DNA from: Natrinema sp. SYSU A 869
Lineage (GTDB): Archaea; Halobacteriota; Halobacteria; Halobacteriales; Natrialbaceae
Direction: 5' to 3'
Assembly: GCF_019879105.1 (NCBI RefSeq)
Contig: NZ_CP082249.1
Location: forward strand, 1,116,001 to 1,180,000
Length of the DNA stretch: 64,000 bases
The position numbers and the translations under genes were made by a program. This document shows positions 54,060 through 63,505 of the stretch, one piece after another; position 1 is the first letter of the stretch; the number at the start of each line of letters is the position of its first letter. The notes below the pieces were generated by a model that saw only the letters and a list, made by a program, of their open reading frames with translations, was not told the DNA's origin and did no database searches.

Positions 54060-54296
54060 ATGAGTAACGATACTTCCCGACACTCCCGTTCCGACCGCGG
54101 TCCCGTCCGAACCGTCGCGAGCGGTGTCCTCAGACTCCTCGGCGACCTGCTCGCCGTTTCGCTGTGGGTACTGTTTCTGACGCTACTTTTCCTCGAGACC
54201 GCCTGGCCCCGCTGGGTGTTCTATGCCATGCTCGTGATCGGCGTCGCAGTCTACGTAACCGTAACGGCGGCCTGGACGAGAGACGGCGATAACTGA
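54060..54296 (+). CDS. Small membrane protein (DUF8119-like)
   Basis: 78 residues with a basic/Ser-rich N-terminus and two helices (LLAVSLWVLFLTLLFLETAW and WVFYAMLVIGVAVYVTVTAAW). It follows the protease by 63 bases on the same strand. Function unknown; the DUF label is from memory of similar haloarchaeal proteins. Confidence 0.75.
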   Translation: MSNDTSRHSRSDRGPVRTVASGVLRLLGDLLAVSLWVLFLTLLFLETAWPRWVFYAMLVIGVAVYVTVTAAWTRDGDN

Positions 54297-54331
54297 TGCG
54301 ACCTGAAACGCTGCGATGACCCGCAGCGTCG

Positions 54332-55200
54332 CTACGCGAGCGTCGCCTCGAGTCGCTCGATCAACTCCTCGTTCCCGATGTGGACCGGCGTCCGGTCGTG
54401 GAGGTCATCGGGCTCGACGGCGAGCAGCGACCGCGTGCCGTTCGAGGAGCGACCGCCGGCCCGCTCGACGACGTAGCCGATCGGGTTCCCCTCGAACTGG
54501 AGCCGGAGCTTGCCTCGGGCCGGGACTCGAGTGCCGGATAGCCGAAGGTGCCGCCGTAGCTGAGCACCTGGTTGACGTCGCCGATCAGCGCGCCGCCGTA
54601 GCGGAGTTTGAGTTCGGATTCGATCTCGCGGGCGTACTCGCGGAAGTCAGCGGGCCAGTCGGGGACGCGACCGCCGAAGCCGTAGACGACCGGCTCCGCG
54701 GGAATGGTGAGATCGTGCTCGACGACCGTCCGCTCGCCGTCGGAGAGTTCGTACTCGGTGACGATGTCGTCGGTCGCGATCACCATCGTCGTGATCGGCC
54801 CGTAGAGGACGAAGCCGGCCGCGACGAGCGTGTCACCGCGGGCCGGAAGGGCGGCGTCGTAGACGCCGAAGATCGTCCCCATCGTATTGTTCGATTTGAG
54901 GTTTGAGGAGCCATCGAGTGGGTCGACCGCGACGGCGTACGCGTCGGTCGACGAGGGATCGTCGCCGCAGTCGACGACCGTGGCGCGTTCCTCGCTGGCG
55001 TACTGGCCGATGCCGTCGATTCCGGCGATGCGATCGCCGAGCAACTCGTCGGCCCAGACGTCGGCCTCGGCCTGGGTCTCGCCGCTGGGGTTCTCCCCGT
55101 CGACCGTCCCGCGGCGGCCGATTAGCCCCTGCCGGATCTCGGTCGCCGAGCGACCGATTGTCGCCACGACGTTCTCGACAACTGGGTCGGACACCGTCAT
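54332..55200 (-). pseudogene. fbp: Fructose-1,6-bisphosphatase class I, frameshifted near 54513
   Basis: The frame from MTVSDPVVENVVATIGRSAT carries the FBPase motifs SEERATVVDCGDDPSSTD, AVAVDPLDGSSNLKSNNTMGTIFGVYD and [30 protein letters not shown]. After this the frame turns to Ser/Arg-rich nonsense. Adding one G at the GG (54513-54514) gives [20 protein letters not shown] and ends properly at 54332, total 289 residues. It hydrolyses FBP to fructose-6-phosphate for gluconeogenesis. The stop of the aldolase gene lies one base upstream, so the two are co-transcribed. Confidence 0.88.
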
Positions 55201-55201
55201 C

Positions 55202-55996
55202 CTATTCGGTGGCCTCGAGTGCAGCATCAGCAGTTGCCTCCTCGTAGATGACTTCCTCGAGCGCGTCGAGAAGTTTAGTCGGGTCCTCTCGCTGCCAGAC
55301 GTTGCGGCCGACTGCGAGCCCGCTCGCGCCGGCGTTGACGGCGGCCTCGACGGTCGAGAGGAAGTCATAGTCGGAGGTCTTCGAGCCGCCGCTCATGACG
55401 ACCTTCATGTCGCCCGCGGCCGTGCAGGCGTGCTCCATGGCGTCGGGGCTGCCGGGGTACTTAACCTTCGCAATGTCGGCACCGACCTCGAGAGCGATGC
55501 GGGTCGCGTAGGAGATGGTGCCCGGCTTGGTGTCGTTCTTGAGTCCCTGGCCACGCGGATAGGACCACATGACGACGGGGAGGTCGTACTCGCGGGCCTT
55601 CTCCTGAACTCGCCGGAACTCCTCGTACATCTCGACCTCGTGGTTCGAGCCGCTGTAGACGGTAAAGCCGACCGCGTCGGCACCAATCTCGGCCGCGTAG
55701 TCGACCGAGCAGTTGATCGCGGAGTCGGGTTCGCCCATCCACATGTTCGACGTCCCGTTGAGCTTCAAGAGGAGATTAACGTCGTCCTCGTAGCTCGGGT
55801 AATACCCCTCCGCAATCCCCTTCTGAACGGCCATCGAGGTGACGGCGTCGTGGGTCGCCGTCTCGAAGACCGTCGACGGATCGAGCTTCTCCGGTACCTC
55901 TTCGAAGTCGACGGGCCCGTGCTCGAGCCCGTGATCCATCGCCAGAATCAGTGACTTACCGTCACGAACGATCGGAGAGTCGTCGATCGGAATCAT
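55202..55996 (-). CDS. fba: Class I fructose-bisphosphate aldolase (archaeal FbaB/DhnA type)
   Basis: 264 residues. The Schiff-base Lys is in AKVKYPGSPDAMEHA. Other motifs: ILAMDHGLEHGPVDFE, VNLLLKLNGTSNMW, VGFTVYSGSNHEVEMYEEFR and VMSGGSKTSDYDFL. It interconverts FBP with the two triose phosphates. It is followed at one base by the FBPase gene, a sensible gluconeogenic pair. The family also includes 2-amino-3,7-dideoxy-hept-6-ulosonate synthases, but the neighbouring FBPase favours aldolase. Confidence 0.9.
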   Translation of the reverse strand: MIPIDDSPIVRDGKSLILAMDHGLEHGPVDFEEVPEKLDPSTVFETATHDAVTSMAVQKGIAEGYYPSYEDDVNLLLKLNGTSNMWMGEPDSAINCSVDYAAEIGADAVGFTVYSGSNHEVEMYEEFRRVQEKAREYDLPVVMWSYPRGQGLKNDTKPGTISYATRIALEVGADIAKVKYPGSPDAMEHACTAAGDMKVVMSGGSKTSDYDFLSTVEAAVNAGASGLAVGRNVWQREDPTKLLDALEEVIYEEATADAALEATE

Positions 55997-56247
55997 CTGT
56001 TAGACGGTCCAACAGGCCGCTATAAATCTCTGATGGTCCAAGTTATCGAAATTGAGTATAAAAGTAGTAATCACACCGATTTTGACCGCAAATCGTGATC
56101 CGTGATTGACTGATTACTGCCTGACACCGATCCGAAAAGCGACACTTCGCGCTCGAGTTGTGATCTCCGCTCCGCTCGAGTTATAATCTCTGCTCGAGTC
56201 GAGGTCAGCCGCTCGAGTCGATGCACCGGATTTCAACATCAAGCGGG

Positions 56248-57012
56248 TCAGTTGCTACGGAGTTCGCGCGCGTTGTGTCGCCACGTCCGGACGTGCAGGA
56301 CGTTCAGTTCGAGGGCATTGGCGACGGTCATCGCGTCGATTGTCGCCAGTCGCTTGACCGATCGGACGCCGGCCTCGGCCAATGCGTCGGCGTCGTTGGG
56401 GCCGACCCCTGCGACCGCCGTGACCGACGTCGGTCTGGGATACGGCCGTTCCGACGGGGGCTCTCGCTCGAGCGCGATGGGTGCCGAGTGGTCGTATTCG
56501 AAGGTCTGCCAGTCCTCGTCGTCGCTGACGGCGATCCACTCGCGTTCGGCATCGCCCAGGCCCCGCACTTCGTTCGAGCGCCGGTCGAGGTCGCCCTCGC
56601 TCTCGAACGACCACGGCAGCGAGTAGCGCCGACGGAGGGTGTCCGCGATCGGTTCGTCGACGCCCTCGTCGAGCAACATCCGGTAGGAATACACCTTGTC
56701 GGCGATGGTGTCCGGGTCGATATCGACCGCCTCAAGGACGTCGCGCTCGCCCGGTTCGATCGCCGCGTTGGTCTCCGAATTGGGTTCCGCGTCGGTCGCG
56801 GCCTCGGCTGCCTCGGACAGCTCCGCCTCGTCAAACTCGAGTTCGACGGCGGTGTCGGTATCGGCGGCTGAGTTACCGTCATCGCTAACGTCGACGGTAA
56901 TTCCGATATCGACGACACGTCCCCCCTCGTCGCTCTCAGTCGTCGTCCCCGTTTCCGTGTCGCTGACGGCGTTTTTGTTGCTCACGCGGGTCACCGGTTG
57001 TCCGTAGCTCAC
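56248..57012 (-). CDS. Helix-hairpin-helix domain protein with acidic N-terminus (DUF7409-like)
   Basis: 254 residues. The first 90 residues are Asp/Glu/Ala/Thr-rich and probably disordered. A central conserved region (DPDTIADKVYSYRMLLDEGVDEPIADTLRRRYSLPWSFESEGDLDRRSNEVRGLGDAEREWIAVS) is followed by a C-terminal HhH-type segment, TAVAGVGPNDADALAEAGVRSVKRLATIDAMTVANALELN. The latter suggests DNA or protein binding. Haloarchaea-specific; function unknown. The start could also be the GTG at VSNKNAVSD. Confidence 0.8.
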   Translation of the reverse strand: MSYGQPVTRVSNKNAVSDTETGTTTESDEGGRVVDIGITVDVSDDGNSAADTDTAVELEFDEAELSEAAEAATDAEPNSETNAAIEPGERDVLEAVDIDPDTIADKVYSYRMLLDEGVDEPIADTLRRRYSLPWSFESEGDLDRRSNEVRGLGDAEREWIAVSDDEDWQTFEYDHSAPIALEREPPSERPYPRPTSVTAVAGVGPNDADALAEAGVRSVKRLATIDAMTVANALELNVLHVRTWRHNARELRSN

Positions 57013-57132
57013 ACTGTCTCATCTTGAAACTTATCCTCGACCGTCAGCTTCCGGACCGAACCGAACTGATGACGTGGTCCCGGCAGTGGGACCGACCAGC
57101 ACGCTTACGGCTCCGACCGAGGAAGCGTTCGT

Positions 57133-57987
57133 ATGGTTCGCGAGCAGATCGACCGGATCGGCGTCGTCGGCGCGGGAACGATGGGTAGCGGCATCGCACA
57201 GGTCGCGGCGACCGGCGGCTACGACGTCGTGATGCGCGACATCGAATCGGAGTTCGTCGAGAACGGCTTCGACACCATCGACGACAGCCTCGAGCGACTC
57301 GATACCCGAGGCGACCTCAAGGAAGAACCGGCGACGATCCGCGACCGAATCGAGGGAACGACGCTCCTCGAGGACCTCGCGGGTTGCGATCTCGTCGTCG
57401 AGGCGGCCCTCGAGGAGTTGAGCGTTAAACAGGAAATCTTCGCGGACCTCGAGCGGATCTGTGACGAAGACGTCCTGCTGGCAACGAACACGAGTACGCT
57501 CTCGATCACCTCGATCGCGAGCGACCTCGAGCACCCCGAGCGCGTGATCGGGCTGCACTTCATGAATCCGGTCCCGATCATGGAGGGCGTCGAGATCGTC
57601 GTCGGTGAGAAGACGACTGACGAGGCGACTGCGCTGGCCAACCGACTCGCCGAGGACCTCGGCAAGACGACCTGGGAGGCCGACGACAAGCCCGGCTTCG
57701 TCACGAACCGCATCCTGATGCCCTGGATCAACGAGGGAATTCGCGCGTACGACGAGGACGTCGCCACGAAGGAGGACATCGATACAGGAATGGAACTGGG
57801 GACGAACGTCCCGATGGGACCGCTCACGCTCGCCGATCATATCGGTCTCGACGTCTGTCTCCACGCGTCCGAAACACTCCACGAGGAACTTGGCGATCGA
57901 TACAAGCCCGCCTACCTCCTCAAACGGAAGGTTGAGGCGGGCGACCTCGGGAAGAAGACGGGCGAGGGGTTCTACGAGTACGAGTAG
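57133..57987 (+). CDS. 3-hydroxyacyl-CoA dehydrogenase
   Basis: 284 residues. Rossmann motif IGVVGAGTMGSGIAQVAATGGYDVVMRDI, the catalytic His/Glu region VIGLHFMNPVPIMEGVEIVVG, and the C-terminal GFVTNRILMPWINEGIRAYDE...KAGDLGKKTGEGFYEYE-type end are all conserved. It oxidises (S)-3-hydroxyacyl-CoA with NAD+ in beta-oxidation. Two acyl-CoA dehydrogenases are also in the window, though not adjacent. Confidence 0.93.
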   Translation: MVREQIDRIGVVGAGTMGSGIAQVAATGGYDVVMRDIESEFVENGFDTIDDSLERLDTRGDLKEEPATIRDRIEGTTLLEDLAGCDLVVEAALEELSVKQEIFADLERICDEDVLLATNTSTLSITSIASDLEHPERVIGLHFMNPVPIMEGVEIVVGEKTTDEATALANRLAEDLGKTTWEADDKPGFVTNRILMPWINEGIRAYDEDVATKEDIDTGMELGTNVPMGPLTLADHIGLDVCLHASETLHEELGDRYKPAYLLKRKVEAGDLGKKTGEGFYEYE

Positions 57988-58083
57988 TCAACCGTTGGTC
58001 ACCGGACCGAACGTACTGCGCTCGACCCAATTCGTTTCAAATAGACGTAATTTATTTTAGGGTGACATCCGTATTCAGAGACG

Positions 58084-59400
58084 ATGCGAATCAGCCGCCC
58101 CGTTGTCATCATCGTCCTCTGTAGCCTCGGCGTGGTCGGTGTCACCGCCGTCGCCGGCGCACCCCCTCCGGAGCAACTCTGTGGCGTCTGTGGTCCCAGC
58201 ACCGCGAACGACGCCGAAATCACCGGTGCGACGGGCCAGGGAACGCTCGATATCTACGTCGACGAGACCGGCAACTCGCGATGGCACACTCGCGTGCCCG
58301 TCAACGAGTCGGCCGCCGAGCGATATCAGGCGAACGCGACCGCGCTCGAGGCCGCGGTCGACGACGCTTGGGCGCGGTCCCACGCCGCCGACGGTGACGT
58401 TCGGGCCGTGGAATCGACGCTCGAGAACCAGACGGTTGTTGTAAACTACACCGTGGCCGACGTGGCCAAACGCGGCGTCGGAGACACCTGGCTCCTCGTC
58501 TACTTCATGACCGGAACCTCGACCACACGCTACGAGGTCGTGGCCGAGCGAGTGACGATCCACACCCCCGACGGGACGGCGATTACAAATCACATCAGCG
58601 CCGCTGCGGTCGACGGGAACACCGCGACGTGGACCGACGACGTATTCGACGATCAGACGTACATCACCTACGGTGACGGCGGCCTCCTCGACACCGCAAG
58701 GGGGTACGCGACGATCGGTCTCGAGGTCGGTCCGACGGCGCTCGTCCACGGGGTAGCCGTCGGGTTCGTCCCCGGCGTGATGATCGGCCTCCTCGGAGTC
58801 GTGATCGGTCGTGGCACCGTCGGACGCGCTGCGTATGACGCAACGGTGGGCCGCCTCGGCTTCGAGCGACCGACGGTCGACGCGGTGACGCTCAATCGAC
58901 TGGTCGTCGCCGTCGGTACCGTCGGTGCGGTCGGACTACTCGTTCTCGGGGCGGTGACGACTAGTCGGACATTTCCGCTGGACGCCGTCGTGTTGTCGTC
59001 GCTGGGATTCGGATACGCGCTGCTCGGAACGCTCACACGCCGTCTCGGCGGTCGGATCGAGACGCGCGGACTTGTCGGCCTCGCGCTACTCGCGACGATC
59101 GCCGCCGCCGGCTACACCCGACTGCTCGCCGGAGTGGTGCTCTATCCGCCGCTTCTGTTCGGATTCGCCACCGCACTCTTCCTGCCGATCGGCTACGCGT
59201 TTGAGCGCGGTCGGCGTCCGATTGCGCTCCTCGTGGCTGTCGGTATCCTTCCCAGCGCCATGCTCGCCCTCGGTGGTCCGATGAGGGTGAACGTCTTGAC
59301 TGGCGTGCTCGCCATCCTCGTGTTTCTCCCGTGGTTCGTCGCCGTCGCGCTGTTTGGCTACCCGCTCGCGCTGCTCGGGCGACAACTGGCGACGACCTGA
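58084..59400 (+). CDS. Haloarchaeal membrane protein with exocytoplasmic N-terminal domain
   Basis: 438 residues. The N-terminus PVVIIVLCSLGVVGVTAVAG is a signal peptide or anchor. An exocytoplasmic domain of about 170 residues with a C-x2-C (LCGVCGPST) and N-glycosylation-type sites follows. About eight membrane helices make up the rest, from TALVHGVAVGFVPGVMIGLLGVVIG to the C-terminus. No known family is recognised. It ends 23 bases before the convergent DCC-family gene. Confidence 0.78.
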   Translation: MRISRPVVIIVLCSLGVVGVTAVAGAPPPEQLCGVCGPSTANDAEITGATGQGTLDIYVDETGNSRWHTRVPVNESAAERYQANATALEAAVDDAWARSHAADGDVRAVESTLENQTVVVNYTVADVAKRGVGDTWLLVYFMTGTSTTRYEVVAERVTIHTPDGTAITNHISAAAVDGNTATWTDDVFDDQTYITYGDGGLLDTARGYATIGLEVGPTALVHGVAVGFVPGVMIGLLGVVIGRGTVGRAAYDATVGRLGFERPTVDAVTLNRLVVAVGTVGAVGLLVLGAVTTSRTFPLDAVVLSSLGFGYALLGTLTRRLGGRIETRGLVGLALLATIAAAGYTRLLAGVVLYPPLLFGFATALFLPIGYAFERGRRPIALLVAVGILPSAMLALGGPMRVNVLTGVLAILVFLPWFVAVALFGYPLALLGRQLATT

Positions 59401-59423
59401 ACGAAGAACCTACACGAGTACCG

Positions 59424-59843
59424 TTACTCGAGGAACCGGGCACCGACATCGACGTCCGCCGGCGGCATGGCACACTGGTCTTTCTTCCCGAACCAGCGAT
59501 AGCGGCGGGCGGCGACAAAGTCGTAGACGCCGTCTCGGAGTCGGCGCGGGAGGAAGCGAAACGGGCCGAGCAGGGCGTAGACACCGCCGAGGTGTCTCGC
59601 AATCCGAATCGCTGCGGCGGATTTGACGTAATGGTCGTCGCCCTCGATCAGGACGATCGACTCGAGTTCGTCGGTTGGGAGACCGTGTTCGGCGAGCAAC
59701 TCGTTGCCGATGTCGGACTGGAGCGAGGCGAAGCGTAGTTTCCCGTCGGTATCCCGGGGCAGAATGAACTGGACGAATCCGTTACAGAGGTTGCAAACGC
59801 CGTCGAAGAGAATAATCGGGTCGTCCGGGATCTCCGAACTCAT
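59424..59843 (-). CDS. Thiol-disulfide oxidoreductase, DCC (DUF393) family
   Basis: 139 residues. The signature DPIILFDGVCNLCNGFVQFIL carries the DGxCxLC motif of DUF393. The rest (RFASLQSDIGNELLAEHGLPTDELESIVLIEGDDHYVKSAAAIRIARHLGG) matches the family's typical order. It likely has a thioredoxin-like redox role, but no partner is known. About 60 bases downstream of the synthase gene on the same strand. Confidence 0.88.
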   Translation of the reverse strand: MSSEIPDDPIILFDGVCNLCNGFVQFILPRDTDGKLRFASLQSDIGNELLAEHGLPTDELESIVLIEGDDHYVKSAAAIRIARHLGGVYALLGPFRFLPRRLRDGVYDFVAARRYRWFGKKDQCAMPPADVDVGARFLE

Positions 59844-59902
59844 TGGATACTGTTGGTTAGTACTGGCAGGAGTTCAACGTACCGATCGGCGAGGTATCGC
59901 CC

Positions 59903-60949
59903 CTACTGGTGAAGCGGCTGTTCCGCCATCTTGCTGCGGAGTTCCTCGAGGCGCGAGCGGGAGACGCCGTCCTCGAACTGCTGGAGGAGCGCGAACACCT
60001 CCGCTCGAGACACCTTGACGTCGCCCTCGCGAACGACATCCTCGGGGCGCTCGCGAAGTTCTCGGAGCGTTCCGACGGCGAGCAGGTAGGGGATCGCCCA
60101 CGCGGAGAGCCGGTTGCCGTTGTGTTCGGGCACGACCTCGAGGTAGCGCTGGGCGTCGTCGAGGTAGTTCTCGGCGCGGCCTGTCACCCGCTGGATGACG
60201 TTCGTGACGCCACCGTGGTGGACCTCGTCGGTAACTGCCTCGACATCGACATCCTCCGCCGCGAGCCACTCAGCGGGAAGGTAGACGTTGTTCTCCTCAT
60301 GATAGTCGTCTCCCACGTCCTTCGCGATGTTGACCAGTTGGAGGAGGAGGGCAAAGGAACGGGCGTTCTCTCGCATCTCCGTCGCTCGCTCCTGAGAGGT
60401 GCCGCGAGCGACCAGACCCGTGATCAGGGTCCCGACGGTGCCGGCGGCGTACCAGCAGTATTCCTCGAGTTCCTCGATGGTCTGGAGTCGAAGGCCACCC
60501 TCGGTGGCATACCGGTCGGTAAACATCGCCATGCCGTCGACGAGTTCGCGGACCGGCTCGCGCATGATCTCGCGGGGCTCCTCGTCGAGCGATTCGAAGG
60601 TTCGGAGGACTCGCGGCGTCTCGGCGACGACCTCCCAGTCGTCGTTTCGGTCCTCGGGAATCCACGGCTCGACATCGTGCATAAAGGTCGCGATCGATTC
60701 CTCGGCGTCCGGATCGAGCAGCCGATCGTACTCGGCGAGCAATTCAGTCTGCCTTTCCGGCGGGATATGCCCCGCGTCCTCTATCGTGTCTGCGATTCGA
60801 CAGAGGAGGTACCCGACACAGATGTGTCTCGCCATCGGCTCCTCGAGCCGATCGATCGTGATCGAAAAGGTCCGCGAAACGCCGTGAACCGCATCATAAC
60901 ACCACTCGAGGTCGGCGTCAGTGGGGGGTTCGGGCTGGCCCGTGGTCAT
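59903..60949 (-). CDS. Phytoene/squalene synthase family protein
   Basis: 348 residues. The two Mg-binding aspartate motifs are GYLLCRIADTIEDAGHIPPE and VNIAKDVGDDYHEENNVYLP. Substrate region VSRTFSITIDRLEEPMARHICV is family-typical. It joins two isoprenyl diphosphates head to head: GGPP to phytoene or FPP to squalene, both used in haloarchaea for carotenoids and membrane lipids. Which it makes cannot be decided by sequence alone. No carotenoid desaturase neighbours. Confidence 0.9.
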   Translation of the reverse strand: MTTGQPEPPTDADLEWCYDAVHGVSRTFSITIDRLEEPMARHICVGYLLCRIADTIEDAGHIPPERQTELLAEYDRLLDPDAEESIATFMHDVEPWIPEDRNDDWEVVAETPRVLRTFESLDEEPREIMREPVRELVDGMAMFTDRYATEGGLRLQTIEELEEYCWYAAGTVGTLITGLVARGTSQERATEMRENARSFALLLQLVNIAKDVGDDYHEENNVYLPAEWLAAEDVDVEAVTDEVHHGGVTNVIQRVTGRAENYLDDAQRYLEVVPEHNGNRLSAWAIPYLLAVGTLRELRERPEDVVREGDVKVSRAEVFALLQQFEDGVSRSRLEELRSKMAEQPLHQ

Positions 60950-61080
60950 CTACTCGAGTTAGTTTCGTGACCATCCGGGAAAAACGCCGCGGTCGCGGCG
61001 TGATCTTCCGCCCAGCGGTGAACGCGGCTATCGGAGGGCGTCGAACTGACCTCGTCCCGGCGTATCACGACACAACTGGT

Positions 61081-61749
61081 ATGCCGGCGAGCGGCGAAGT
61101 CACGATCGTGAGCCAGTCCATACTTATCGCCGGTTCGCACGGCCAAGTCGGACACCATATCACGGAGATACTCGGTGGAGGTAATCGGACCGCTCGAGCG
61201 ATGGTCCGAAAGGAGTCCCAGACCGAGGAGATGGCGGCACTGGGTGGAGAACCGGTCGTGGCGGACCTGACCGCAGACGTCGACCACGCGGTCGAGGGCT
61301 GTGACGCGATCGTCTTCGCGGCTGGCTCCGGCGGCGAGGACGTCTACGGCGTCGACCGCGACGGTGCGATCAATCTGATCGATGCGGCCAGCGAAGCGGG
61401 CGTCGACCGGTTCGTCATGCTCAGTTCGATGGGGGCGGACGATCCAGAGTCGGGACCAGAACCCCTTCGAGACTATCTGATCGCGAAGGCCGAAGCCGAC
61501 GAGTACCTCCGTAACAGCGAGTTGAACTATACGATCGTTCGGCCGGGTGAGCTGACCAACGAGTCCGGCACCGGTGAGATACGAGCGGGCGAGGACCTCG
61601 GGCTAGATTCCGGTGATATTCCCCGTGAAGACGTCGCACAGACGCTCGTGACAGCGATCGACTTCGAACCGGTGTACGGAGAGACGTTCGAAATTCTGTC
61701 GGGAGAGGAGTCGATAGAGGACGCGCTCGAGGCAGTCAGCTCGAGTTGA
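61081..61749 (+). CDS. NAD(P)-binding atypical SDR protein (NmrA/YwnB-like)
   Basis: About 222 residues. The nucleotide-binding motif is SILIAGSHGQVGHHITEILGG, with AMVRKESQTEEMAALGGEPVVADLT and FVMLSSMGADDPESGP (Ser of the atypical active site) and YLRNSELNYTIVRPGELTNESG. Such proteins act as redox sensors or as small reductases. I use the ATG at 61081; the GTG at 61108 (VSQSILIAGS) is at least as plausible because homologs begin just before the Rossmann motif. Confidence 0.85.
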   Translation: MPASGEVTIVSQSILIAGSHGQVGHHITEILGGGNRTARAMVRKESQTEEMAALGGEPVVADLTADVDHAVEGCDAIVFAAGSGGEDVYGVDRDGAINLIDAASEAGVDRFVMLSSMGADDPESGPEPLRDYLIAKAEADEYLRNSELNYTIVRPGELTNESGTGEIRAGEDLGLDSGDIPREDVAQTLVTAIDFEPVYGETFEILSGEESIEDALEAVSSS

Positions 61750-62237
61750 CGGCAGACGGAAACGGTATACGAGATTTGAACCGTGAGACACCGAAAAGCG
61801 AGCATCCTGCACATACTGGAACGGGAGAGTTTCACACCCTCCCTAACCAATCCGCTCGCTACTCACGGTTCCTTCAGGTCACCGTTCGCTGGCGAGGAGA
61901 TCCACACCGTTCACCCTCACAGCGCTCGCCTATCCACCGGAAGACGCATTGCGCCGTCCGAGCAGTCACTCACGAGTTTGCGACAACCTCGCGCAATTTC
62001 GTCGCGCAGTTCGCCGTCGGCTCACGGGTCGCTTCGCTCCCCGTTCGCTAACCGAGGCCGTCACTTCGTTCGGTCTCACACGGCTCGCTGCGCTACAGCG
62101 CGCGCCACCGCAGTCGAACGTCACAGTCCGCTGGAGATCCCCGGATCTGTGGCACGAATCTCGAGGGGTGCCAGCTTCTCGAGACGGTATCGACCGGAGA
62201 GCGAACAATAAAGGGGCGAGGTCGCCCATTCGAACGT
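61750..62237. other. 488-base intergenic region with low-complexity GC-rich sequence
   Basis: It contains repeated short motifs built on CGCTCGC, TTCGCTCC and CGCTGCGCTAC and open frames in several registers, but none with the acidic bias of genuine haloarchaeal genes. It is probably noncoding and may contain an end of transcripts for the SDR gene. No tRNA-like fold was found. Promoter of the acyl-CoA dehydrogenase should lie near its right end (TATA-like AATAAAGGGG, about 62208). Confidence 0.45.
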
Positions 62238-63386
62238 ATGGATTTCGCACTTTCGGCCGAGCAGCAACAGATTCGAGATATGGTCTCGGAGTTCGTCGAC
62301 GAGGAGGTCGTCCCCGTCGCCGAGGAGATCGACCACGAGGATGAGTACCCTGCCGACCTCGTGAGCGAGATGGCCGAACTGGGCCTGATGGGAATGCCCT
62401 TCCCCGAGGAGTATGGCGGTGCCGGGCTGGACTATCACTCCTATGCGATCGGCCTCGAGGAGATCGCTCGGGGCTCGGGCGGCCTGGGAACGATCGTCGC
62501 CGCCCACACCTCACTGGCGGGGAACATGCTCTACGAGTTCGGCGACGAGTCACAGAAAGAGGAGTACCTGACGCCGCTGGCCGAGGGCCGGGATATCGGC
62601 GCGTTCGCGCTTTCGGAGGCCGGTGCGGGCAGCGACGTGCCGGCGATGGAGACCACCGCCCGGAAAGAGGGCGACGAGTACGTCATCAACGGCGGCAAAC
62701 TCTGGATTTCGAACGGCTCCGTGGCGCAGACAGTCACGCTCTTCGCGAAGACCGATCCCGAGGCGGGCAACAAGGGCATCTCCTCCTTTATCGTCCGGCC
62801 CGAGGAGGACGACGGCTTCATCGTCGAGGGCACGGAGGACAAACTCGGCGACAAGGGCTGTCCGACCGCCGAACTGCGGTTCGACGACCTCCGTATCCCG
62901 GAATCGCGACTGCTCGGCGAGGAGGGCGAGGGCTTCGTCCACGCGCTGAAGACGCTCAACGGCGGCCGCATCACGATCGCCGCTCGCGGCGTTGGCATCG
63001 CCCGCGCGGCCTTCGAAGCGGCACGCGACTACGCCAACGAACGCGAGCAGTTCGGCCAGCCGATCGGCGAGTTCCAGTCGATCAAACACAAGCTCGCGGA
63101 CATGGACACGAAGATCCAGGCCGCGAAGATGCTCATGCACAAGGCCGCGGACAAGAAGATCCGTGGCGAGGACTACATCAAGGACGCCTCCCAGGCCAAG
63201 CTCTATGCCTCCGAAGTGAGCCGCGAGGTGGCCAACGAGGGCATCCAGATCCACGGCGGCTACGGCTACACCAAGGACTTCGCCGCCCAGCGGTTCTACC
63301 GCGACGCCAAGCTCAACGAGATCTACGAGGGCACTAGCGAAGTGCTTCGGAACACGATCGGCGATCAACTGCTTGAAGAGTCATAA
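62238..63386 (+). CDS. Acyl-CoA dehydrogenase
   Basis: 382 residues, intact. FAD and substrate motifs: GALALSEAGAGSDVPAM-like FALSEAGAGSDVPAMETTA, LWISNGSVAQTVTLFA, NGGRITIAARGVGIARAA and the catalytic Glu region YEGTSEVLRNTIGDQLL. The C-terminal QIHGGYGYTKDFAAQRFYRDAKLNEIYEG is family-typical. It oxidises acyl-CoA to enoyl-CoA. It is similar in length and layout to the frameshifted paralog at 34544, whose restored length is 380. Confidence 0.94.
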   Translation: MDFALSAEQQQIRDMVSEFVDEEVVPVAEEIDHEDEYPADLVSEMAELGLMGMPFPEEYGGAGLDYHSYAIGLEEIARGSGGLGTIVAAHTSLAGNMLYEFGDESQKEEYLTPLAEGRDIGAFALSEAGAGSDVPAMETTARKEGDEYVINGGKLWISNGSVAQTVTLFAKTDPEAGNKGISSFIVRPEEDDGFIVEGTEDKLGDKGCPTAELRFDDLRIPESRLLGEEGEGFVHALKTLNGGRITIAARGVGIARAAFEAARDYANEREQFGQPIGEFQSIKHKLADMDTKIQAAKMLMHKAADKKIRGEDYIKDASQAKLYASEVSREVANEGIQIHGGYGYTKDFAAQRFYRDAKLNEIYEGTSEVLRNTIGDQLLEES

Positions 63387-63505
63387 TATAACCAACTATC
63401 TGTATGTTGGATAGTATTCAGATTGTGTATAGTTAGTAATTATATCATAGAATAATATTTATCACTTCCAGTAGGGTACAAACCTTCATGCAGTATAGAT
63501 GAGGT

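Noticed and set aside
61750-62237. Coding potential in several overlapping frames
   Set aside because: The products are basic and Ser/Arg-rich and change frame with no conserved motif. It looks like low-complexity GC-rich noncoding DNA.
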